In this document: positions 56,525-64,000 of the stretch, piece by piece
Position numbering within the stretch: the stretch's first letter is position 1
How the letters are laid out: each line of letters begins with the position of its first letter
DNA from: Ceratorhiza oryzae-sativae
Lineage: Eukaryota > Basidiomycota > Agaricomycetes > Cantharellales > Ceratobasidiaceae
DNA: 64,000 nucleotides
Direction of reading: 5' to 3'
Assembly (NCBI GenBank): GCA_030998015.1
Contig: JARWMV010000233.1
Location: forward strand, 1,116,001 to 1,180,000
Translations under genes and position numbers: made by a program
Notes under the pieces: model-generated
Database searches by the model: none
Told to the model about the DNA's origin: nothing
The model's input: the letters and a program-made list of their open reading frames with translations, nothing else

Positions 56525-56789
56525 CAACTGGTTTGAGGAGCATGGAATTATGCTACTTGACTGCCCAGCCAACTCTCCTGACCTTAACCCAATCAAAAAT
56601 CTTTGGGTGGAGCTTAAATGTTGCCTTGGGGAGTATGAGAACCCACCTGTTGGGATTCTGGAGCTGTGGGAGAGAGTTCAAGACATCTGGGATGGGCTTG
56701 GCAAAGATTATTGTAGGAAGCTAGTAGAGAGTATGCCCAGACATATGGCTATGGTTCTCACAAGGAAAGGAAAGGCAATTCCCTACTAG
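56525..56789 (+). pseudogene. Tc1-type transposase no. 2, C-terminal part
   Basis: Continues the gene interrupted at 40052: NWFEEHGIMLLDCPANSPDL, then NPIKNLWVELKCCLGEYENP and PRHMAMVLTRKGKAIPY with a TAG. The SPDLNPIENLW box holds the third catalytic residue; here it reads NPIKNLW, so the Glu is Lys (G to A). The element is inactive. Confidence 0.85.
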
Positions 56790-56999
56790 TTGTGTTTGGG
56801 CCAACATCTATGCCTTGTGGGGACAAAACCACTTGCATGTACCTCCTGTTGTATTTCATGTATAACCTTTTGTTAATTGATCAAACATGCTTTATGTACA
56901 TGTGTTTTGCAGCTCAGATGCAACACTATCCACTGTTAATAAACACATGCAGCTATGTAGCAGAGATCCAAAGTTATGTGTGTTCAAAGTTAGGGGCTT

Positions 57000-57029
57000 G
57001 ATCTCTGCAAGTGGTTTTGTCCCTAACTG
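57000..57029 (-). repeat. right terminal repeat of Tc1-like element no. 2
   Basis: In inverse orientation CAGTTAGGGACAAAACCACT, followed outside by TA (57030-57031). An inverted internal copy (GGGACAAAACCACTTGCA) lies near 56820. The matching left end was not found; it was probably lost or lies under the LTR C insertion. Confidence 0.6.
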
Positions 57030-57031
57030 TA

Positions 57032-57330
57032 GCAGATGTTCAACAGGAGGTTGAGTTCTGAGGCTTAAGGCTCTCAGACTCTCCCCCACACATTTGCAAG
57101 GAAGGCTGTACATATGAAATAAGAAGCTAGACCACATTGTATGATAAAAGGGATGGTGCCATGTCAACAGAATATTCCAGAATACATCAACAATGGTCAA
57201 CAACAACAAGGTCACATGACTCAGTTAATAATTCTATGCATATATCTGAATAAATTGGACTTGTCCAAAAACTGGAAAATAGGGATGAGATATGATTGAA
57301 ATAAATCAGAATGAATTTGTGGTCATGCCT
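57032..57330 (-). repeat. truncated LTR of family A (inverted)
   Basis: Matches the inverted solo LTR at 39630-39935 (GAGTTCTGAGGCTTAAGG, CTCTCAGACTCTCCC, AAGGTCACATGACTCAG). It starts abruptly beside the Tc1 end at 57029, as if that Tc1 element had inserted into this LTR. Confidence 0.7.
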
Positions 57331-57515
57331 TGAAGTGATGAGATGCAGTAAACAGACGTTGCAGAACTCATGTTTATATCTGACATGGTCAGTTCTTGGG
57401 TATGAGGTCTTAAATACACTGTCTTGGGGCACACAGCAATATGGTTGGCAAGTGTGACATCAAAGACCTATTTCACCAGGAAAGATCTCAGGGCTTATAA
57501 CCTATGGATATCTAT

Positions 57516-57716
57516 TAGAGATGTCGCACAAGGATACCAGTGCATACCCGCACTGGATTTGCTCGGCGAGTTCGAATCCGTTGAAAAAACTATATATATG
57601 CGCGGAAACCTCTCAGCGGCGCGAACATGCGCATATATGCAGTTTTTTCAACGGATTCGAACTCACCAAGCAAATCTGGTGCGGGTATGCGCCGGTATTC
57701 TTGCGCGACATCTCTA
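57516..57716. mobile_element. 201-bp foldback MITE, CpG-rich, hAT-like
   Basis: Inverted arms of about 90 bp begin TAGAGATGTCGC and include CGAGTTCGAATCCGTTGAAA on the left and its inverse on the right. The flanks ATATCTAT and ATACCTAT form an 8-bp duplication with one mismatch. It keeps many CpGs in otherwise CpG-poor DNA, which suggests recent arrival. Confidence 0.75.
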
Positions 57717-57739
57717 ATACCTATGTACAAATAGATGTA

Positions 57740-59007
57740 CAGTGGGTGCCTGTCAGCAGCAACAAGTCAAGTGACAGTGTGGACACCTTAGATGACAGTG
57801 GCAGAGCCTTTAGGCAACTTGACAATGACAATGATAGGGGTAAGGGCAACAATGACATGTTGCAAGGCAGAGGGTAAGAGAAGAACAAGACTCATATTGA
57901 CAAGGAGGTCAAGTTCATGAGGAGACCTTGTCAAACTTGACCTGGTTTATATACAATTTCCAAGCCACATCAAAACAAACACAACTATATGACAAGTCAC
58001 ATCACTAAGTGATAGAAGCTGCTGTGGAGCTGCAGAATTCCACATCAAAGTTGAAATGAGTCACATGATACAGTTGTCCCATAAAAGGAAAGTGTGCTTT
58101 GAAAATGTTCTTAAAAATGTACAAAATCAAGAAAATATTATATAGTGAATATATGCATGTCAGGTTGTGACAGTGCCAAATGAAATGCAACATGTGACCC
58201 TCTTGCAGCAAAGGGAAAGTGACAGGTGAGAGCAAAGGGATACTGCAGACATGTGTTAACAGAATATGTATATACATGCCCTCCAGTACCTTATACAAAA
58301 TTTGAGACTGATTCTTCAATCCTATGGCAAGATAGTATCTGGACACTGGCATGATCTGTTGCATTTGTTTCACCACTCAGCACTTAAATGCTCAAGCCCA
58401 GGAAATGTGGGCCCAATTGCTCATTTCTGGGGCAATTCTGATGAAACCAAGAGTGCACTATGTTTTGGGGCTATGGAAAGAATAAATTTGCAGCATTTGA
58501 GCCTGTCTCAATTATGGTTGTCAGAGCTATTGATCAGATGATAAGCTAGACCTGCAGACACCCCTGCCCCTGGCACCACACCAATTTCAGTTGTGTGGTG
58601 CCAGGGGCAGGGGTGTCTGCAGGTCTAGCTTATCATCTGATCAATAGCTCTGACAACCATAATTGAGACAGGCTCAAATGCTGCAAATTTATTCTTTCCA
58701 TAGCCCCAAAACATAGTGCACTCTTGGTTTCATCAGAATTGCCCCAGAAATGAGCAATTGGGCCCACATTTCCTGGGCTTGAGCATTTAAGTGCTGAGTG
58801 GTGAAACAAATGCAACAGATCATGCCAGTGTCCAGATACTATCTTGCCATAGGATTGAAGAATCAGTCTCAAATTTTGTATAAGGTACTGGAGGGCATGT
58901 ATATACATATTCTGTTAACACATGTCTGCAGTATCCCTTTGCTCTCACCTGTCACTTTCCCTTTGCTGCAAGAGGGTCACATGTTGCATTTCATTTGGCA
59001 CCCACTG
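57740..59007. mobile_element. near-perfect palindromic Tc1-type MITE (841 bp) split by an LTR
   Basis: Starts CAGTGGGTGCC at 57740 with TA before it, ends in the inverse GGCACCCACTG at 58997-59007 followed by TA. The arms (58176-58581 and 58593-58998) are mirror images with an 11-nt loop at 58582-58592; positions sum to 117174 throughout, so there are no indels. The ends resemble the Tc1 element at 33621. Interrupted in the left end by an LTR at 57751-58172. No gene; a strong hairpin if transcribed. Confidence 0.92.
57751..58172 (-). repeat. solo LTR related to family B, 422 bp
   Basis: TGTCAGCAGCAACAAGTCAA...GGTTGTGACA; contains AACTTGACCTGGTTTATATAC as in family B. Perfect 5-bp duplication GTGCC at 57746-57750 and 58173-58177, both inside the MITE terminal repeat. 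Confidence 0.85.
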
Positions 59008-59011
59008 TATA

Positions 59012-59252
59012 TCACACTATATGCATGGAGTGCAGTGTGCTTAAGACAAGTAAAAGTATCCAATATTCAAATGTGTGGATCACTACCTACTGAGCAAAAC
59101 AGAGCTCCTTATATACAGGAAAAAGAGGTGCTTGTGTACATGGTAGAATGCTAAAGTAAGTACAAGATTTGTACTACATGAGTCATGTAATTGCTAGTTC
59201 ATTCTGGTATATTCAATATATATATTTATGTATTTGTATATTTGTATTCTAC
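59012..59252 (+). repeat. dispersed ~240-bp repeat, copy 3, right border of the nested block
   Basis: Same family as 7479-7720 and inverted relative to 33385-33610, so the 25-kb transposon block is framed by inverted copies. CpGs are mostly replaced by TpG/CpA here compared with the 7.5-kb copy. Confidence 0.7.
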
Positions 59253-60313
59253 ATACAGATCAAAAGAAAGGGTAAATATTGATATAACATTGCTGTATGC
59301 ACAGGATCATTCAACAATGCTTGAGCATTTTATAATACAGGCTGTATTTACAATATATGCTCTCTTTTCTCCCTGCAGTGTCCCCACTTTGTCTTTTGGA
59401 AAAACTGGTATAAATGTGTAGAAATACCCCAGTGTATTTAATTGCTACAAGCACGAGTAAGTACAAGTTCACGCCAACAATACACGCCCTAAATTGGGGT
59501 GATGCTGCAAAGGTCGAACAGTATCAATTTCCCAGCATTTATCTCTATAGAAACAAAGGGTTGAATGCATTGTGTAATTATGATGGAGTAGGCAGTGGCA
59601 GTGCTCGAAAGGAAGACATCTATAGAAATAGAATAAGAATTGAATTTAAGTAATGTATAATATATCAATCCTTCGAATCGGAGTACACACAACTAATTGT
59701 GCAAGCGGTGATCATGGGAGCCTAGCTGCCTGGTCCCTGTGCAATCCCAGAGCTAGAACCGAAGCACGCTGGAGATGCTCTGGAGTACTCTGACAAGTTG
59801 ATTGGTCCTGAACGCTCGAGACACTCTCAGAGCACTTCCAGAGCACGGCGCTGACTGGCGATGCACATCGCCAACGCTAGGCCCCATCCGATGGCCGCAG
59901 GCCCACGCACCTTCCCAATCGCCTCACGGAGCGGGGTCTCGAGATCGATTATTATTTTTGGATCGAGGAGACTGACACCCGGATCGGTTAATGGCTCTCC
60001 CGTTACCTAGGTTCGCGGGTTGGACGAATGAATAACGTAACTAGGGCCTCTTCCAAGCGCATCGTGACCGGAATGAGGGGAGAAATTGGACATACCATTT
60101 AGTTCTCTAGCGCGCAGCTGCCATGTATGATACAATCAAGGAACAACAGTGTCGTACTCCTGTCGCAATGACAAAAAAACAAAAGACACGCCGTGACTGC
60201 GTGTTCGATCTCTCCTAGTGCCTAGACCACTCCTTTATGGAAAGGGCAGCTGGGACTGTTTAAAAAGAAACCTCAAGCGTTTGAGGGATGTAGTGCGAAC
60301 GCCCTGTCCAGTG
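59253..60313. other. transition from transposon block to gene-bearing DNA
   Basis: A 79-aa frame (59414-59653) has no recognisable family. CpG-normal sequence resumes at about 59690. No RNA gene seen. Confidence 0.3.
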
Positions 60314-61317
60314 ATGACATTTACTCATTTCCTGGTGATTGGTGCCAACAGAGGCATTGGATATGAGCTTACTAGGCAATTGGTGGGTGTTGATATGACC
60401 CAGCATGACTTTCGCGTGGGAGTGACTAGCTGCGAAGGTCCAAAGCCCGACGCATAAAGTAGTTGGCAGTTATCGTGACCAATCATCCATTCAGAACCTT
60501 GTCAAACTTTCTTCGGACTCAACCAACAGCGGCCGCTTGTTACTGGTACAGCTTGACATGAACGATGAGACAACATGTAAGGTAGGCTAATCTATTTCAG
60601 TGCTTATACCTTGATGCTAAACCGTTGCTACGTGCGAAGTCTGCAGCAGCAGAGGTACAATCCAAACTTGGGAATCTTGATGTTATAATCGTAAACGCTG
60701 GGATCAATATGAAAGCTACGCCCCTTCTGACTCAGTAAGTCAATTTTGTTATAACGTGAATACGCAGTTCAACGGCATGCGGCAGGGATCTCAATGATAT
60801 CACTCGCATTTTTAACACCAACGTTCTTGGACCGCTAAGAATATGCCAATATTTTGTTCCTCTGCTTTCTACTCAATCTACATCATCCAAGCTTATTTTA
60901 ATCAGCTCGGAGGCTGGGTCTATTACCGTGCAAAAGAATTTGCGATCACCTGCATACGGTATTAGCAAGGTGGGTTGTACTTCAAACCCTTAGTGTTTCA
61001 TTTTTCGGTTTTCAGTTTGAATGACTGGGAAACCAGGCTGCATTGAACATGGCAGGACGAAAGCTTTCGGCCGAGCTTGAGCCCTCTAACATTGCCGTCG
61101 CCCTTGTTCATCCCGGCTGGGTTAAAGTACGTGATTAAATGTTGATTTGACGGGAATGAAATTAACGTGAAGCCACATATAGACAGACATGGGTGGGGAG
61201 AAGGCTCAGATCGATCCAAAGGAAAGCGTCGATGGAATTATTAGAACTATTGAAAAAATAAACATGACCAACTCGGGCGAATTCTGGGTTTATAATGGGG
61301 AAAAACACCCTTGGTAG
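60314..61317 (+). CDS. short-chain dehydrogenase/reductase (C-factor/carbonyl-reductase-like)
   Basis: Classical SDR, NAD(P)-dependent. The ATG at 60314 gives MTFTHFLVIGANRGIGYELT with the cofactor motif GANRGIG. Exon 2 reads VVGSYRDQSSIQNLVKLSSD, then RLLLVQLDMNDE. Next come LGNLDVIIVNAGINMKATP (NAG), RIFNTNVLGPLRICQYFVP, KLILISSEAGSITVQKN (catalytic Ser), SPAYGISKAALNMAGRKL (YxxxK), SNIAVALVHPGWVKTDMGG, and the C-terminus FWVYNGEKHPW with TAG at 61315-61317. Six short introns; all exons keep frame. Length about 255 aa, normal. Substrate not predictable. Confidence 0.9.
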
Positions 61318-61736
61318 TGGCATCCCTTGGGGTCCAATTACGGGAAAGCCGCCTCGAGGTTGGGTTCTATCTCTGAATGAATGATTGTATTAAAATCCAA
61401 GGATATCTTTCAAGTGGCTCTCAATACACCTTACTCCTTACTCGTCGAAGTGCGATGATCCAAAAACGGAAAGCACCGCTCAAAAGTGATCGCATCGAGC
61501 ACGATAACTACTGTTGTCCAGTTTTAGGGCTCCTTGAACTGAGATCGTGGGCTGCAATACCAACTGTTCGGGCCATTGGGCTCATTGTGTTGGGAATTAT
61601 GCGATCTAAATATATCGCCACTTAATTCATACCGATTTGCAAAAGGATTTTCCAAGCGCCGAACCCGGAGCCGACAGAAAACTAAACGCTGAGGTGCGAA
61701 GGACGTTATGTCGATGGGTGCGCAGCAAGGAGCGAT
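61318..61736. other. intergenic, no recognised gene
   Basis: Downstream flank of the SDR gene; short frames only. Confidence 0.3.
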
Positions 61737-62135
61737 GTTGTCATTTTTTAAATACACTGTCCGAATCACCCCGTTGGGGCGAACATTTCTATACACATAA
61801 TATTATGATAGTGTTGCTCTAGACCACATGATAGGCCAAGGGGTGAGATATGCTGCATATACCCCGGAAAATCACGGGCTCTGGCAAGCAGCAGGGACAC
61901 ATCTTATCGATTGGGGCCGCTATCAAAGGGATATCTAACATATACGAATAATAATTTCGTACGCTGTCGACTCTTACACGCACGCTTTGACAAGTGTGCT
62001 GGTGTGCGCTGAGGGGCTACCATCCCTTGGCCTATCATGTAGTCTAGAGCAACTCCATCATAATCTTATGTATATAGAAATTTTCGTCCCAATGAGGCGA
62101 ATCTAACGGTGTATTTACATTTTTGATAGCATCAC
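61737..62135. mobile_element. MITE-like element with ~105-bp imperfect inverted repeats
   Basis: Left arm 61737-61844 and right arm 62031-62135 are inverse copies (shared GTTGCTCTAGAC, ACATGATAGGCCAAGGG and TTTCTATA(C/T)ACATAA) around a 186-bp centre. The outer limits are approximate and no clear target duplication was found. Non-coding. Confidence 0.6.
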
Positions 62136-62810
62136 TTCCTGCTGCGTACTCGTCGACATAACATTTTCACACCTCGGCGTTTACTTTTCTATTGGCTCCG
62201 ACGTGTGAAAACCGCCGTAATTAGGGTTGTACAGAGTAGGTAGATGAGCGAGTCATACAGGCGAGCCGTCAAACTAATTACAAGGTGAGCATAAATGCGT
62301 CGGGATCAGCGCATGAAAGCCACAAGGGAATGAAAGCACGAATTACCGTTTCTGGACACATCAATCGAAGTCCTCAACGAATTCGAGTATTGGTTTTGTG
62401 CGTGACGGCAAATCGGTTAACGATAGCAATATTGTTCGTAATCTTGGGAGCACACACCGGACTCAGAGTAACGTCAGCTTCCGGCGTCCGGCGAGCGTTC
62501 CAGAGCTTTACTCAGACACGACGTGCGACCACGGGATAGCGAGAAATCGGATATGTGGCTAGCGGGAGTCTGGAATCCCGCTAGTGCTGTCAGATTCCAG
62601 GGCGATCGTTTATGCCATCAGTTGAATCCCCTTCGGGTATAACGATACCTCCCTTGATGAGCTGTCAGGACCGCGAACACTAGTCTGACGTACCGGTCTC
62701 GGCGATGTCAATCCGCGCTTCAGGATCTTGCCAGGACCTTTCAACCCATCCTTGTGTGAATAATAAATTTCGTTGGGCAGATGGTGGGGGATGGGTGTCC
62801 GGGCCCTCCG
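62136..62810. other. intergenic, upstream of the peptidase gene
   Basis: A short frame at 62285-62539 lacks any motif. Direct GGGAGTCTGGAATCCCGC-type palindrome near 62564-62582; otherwise nothing seen. Confidence 0.3.
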
Positions 62811-64000
62811 ATGCGACTTTATCTATTATTTTCTAGCCTCCCAGGCCTTGTCATCGCCAACCCGCTTGCGCTTCCTGACAATTTCAACAGATATGCACCA
62901 ATCACGAGATCTAACGAATGGAAAAATTGCTCAAATGGGACCCCCGTTCTTTGCAATCGCTTTGAGGTTCCGTTGGACTATGAAAATGAGGCAGCTGGGA
63001 AAGCATCTCTGCTTGTGGCCAAATACCCTGCTACAAAGGAGCCCAAATTAGGGACTTTGTTCTTGAACCCGGGAGGACCAGGTTCGTCTTTCATCCTCAT
63101 CGGATCAAATTGAACGGCTGCGACCGGATTTGAACAGGCCTAAGCGGTGTGAGTTATATATCTGGCGAAGATAGGTCGAAGATCATTGAAGCGGTCGGTA
63201 ATCAATACGATTTAATCAGTAAGTTGATTTAATCAATTACCACATTGTGTTGGATGCTGAGATGTTGGATAGGTTGGGACCCTAGGGGTGTAGGTCGGAC
63301 CTACCCTCACATCGCCTGTTTCAAAACCTCCATGGAACGGGATAAGTTTTGGCATGGAGCGATTCCTCACAGTGGAATTGAAACCCCTGGTGATTTTGCT
63401 GATGAAGAGGACATCGAGAAATTCTATGAGAAGGTGTATGATGTTGATGGGCACCTTCAACTATTCGGCGAACGATGCGAGCAGAGGAATGTCGATTTGA
63501 TGCAATATGTTGGAACTGCTGCGACTGTTCGGGACATGGTTGCTCTACATGATTTCGTAGAGAATGTGACCTCCCCCCTCAATTTCTGGGGACTTTCGTG
63601 AGTGAGCTTTTCGCTTGACGAAAAATACGCTTTAGATAGCTGAAAACATCAGATATGGGACAGTGATTGGCTCCTACTTCATCAATCGTTAGTGTGTCTA
63701 TTGCGCCTGCTATAGAGTGTCTCAATAATCTCGTATGATTAGTATTTCCAGATCGCGTTGGCAAAGTCGTTTTGGATGGTGTCGTCGATCCCGTCAACTA
63801 CGCAAGCGAACCGCCACATAAGGTAACTGAAACACTACCTCCCCGTGCTGTTTCGAGTTCTTAGCAAGCACTGCGGTTAGCAATGGGCCGTAGAGGTATC
63901 CTCCGCTGATGGTGCTTTCGATGGGTTCGCGGAGGCCTGTGCGACTGCTGGTCCCCAAAAATGCCCATTTACCCCCAAGAGTCGGAATAAGGAGGATATT
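62811..64000 (+). CDS. secreted alpha/beta-hydrolase, S33 TAP-like peptidase (3-prime end missing)
   Basis: The ATG at 62811 gives a signal peptide MRLYLLFSSLPGLVIA, then ITRSNEWKNCSNGTPVLCNR, FEVPLDYENEAAGKASLLV and GTLFLNPGGPG (oxyanion-hole region). Exon 2 reads SYISGEDRSKIIEAVGNQYD. Exon 3 starts SWDPRGVGRTYPHIACF. The nucleophile elbow GLSYGTVIGSYF is split by an intron at 63600-63653, followed by FPDRVGKVVLDGVVDPVNYA and CATAGPQKCPFTPKSRNKED at the right edge. This is the order of fungal TAP-like (tripeptidyl-aminopeptidase) hydrolases; the C-terminal TAP domain with the catalytic His lies outside. A missing G at the first donor (63082) is needed for a clean splice. Confidence 0.85.

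Noticed and set aside
58266..58908. Identical 91-aa frames on opposite strands as duplicated genes
   Set aside because: They are the two arms of a palindromic MITE; no start context, motif or introns.

Overview
The window looks like a nuclear contig of a filamentous basidiomycete, most likely an Agaricomycete. Genes are split by many 50-60 bp GT-AG introns. The gene set includes a laccase, a GH6 cellobiohydrolase with a CBM1, a C-4 methylsterol oxidase and RlpA-like double-psi beta-barrel secreted proteins. The transposon set (chromovirus Ty3/gypsy, Tc1/mariner, hAT, MULE with a DUF6589-like protein) also fits. A Rhizoctonia-like (Cantharellales) source is my inference; nothing in the window proves it. 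I saw no rRNA, tRNA or CRISPR array.

Layout. 0-33 kb is gene-bearing with moderate GC: 5-prime end of a laccase (minus, running off the left edge); a MULE with 216-bp terminal inverted repeats and a 9-bp target duplication; GH6 cellobiohydrolase; a MetE/UROD-like protein; a LINE RNase H relic; a two-membrane-segment protein divergent from an FAD oxidoreductase; a DPBB secreted protein and its decayed second copy; an MFS transporter; a large CH-like protein with an acidic tract; and a sterol C-4 methyl oxidase (ERG25 type). 33.4-59.3 kb is a nested transposon block, strongly CpG-depleted and TpG/CpA-rich. 59.3-64 kb is gene-bearing again: a short-chain dehydrogenase, a MITE and a secreted S33 (TAP-like) peptidase that runs off the right edge.

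The nested block can be resolved layer by layer from target-site duplications. A Tc1-like transposase gene (pieces at 39.4-40.05 and 56.5-56.8 kb) was split by a hAT-like element (TSD GTCTGCCT). That hAT holds a Ty3/gypsy chromovirus A (TSD CCTGC) and a second copy of the same hAT family (TSD ATTCAGCT). Element A carries a solo LTR of a second chromovirus B in its 5-prime LTR (TSD GGCAC) and a full-length reverse-oriented B in its 3-prime LTR (TSD TCCTA). Removing the insertions gives 517 bp for both A LTRs, and 1434 versus 1432 bp for the two hAT copies, so the reconstruction checks itself.

Both chromoviruses lack a TGG-type tRNA primer site. Instead they have an 11-nt sequence, 2 nt inside the LTR, complementary to the predicted 5-prime end of their own transcript, as in Tf1-type self-priming. 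B also carries an extra zinc-knuckle/coiled-coil reading frame ahead of gag. In-frame stops in A and B are all TGA, mostly where related proteins have Arg (CGA), and the roughly 15 differences between the two B LTRs are all transitions, nearly all at CpG. This indicates methylation-type cytosine deamination.

A caution for all gene models: most single-copy genes here need one or more single-base insertions beside an identical base to stay in frame (GH6, FAD oxidoreductase, MFS, CH-like protein, ERG25, S33 peptidase). This looks more like systematic homopolymer error in the assembly than six independent pseudogenes.
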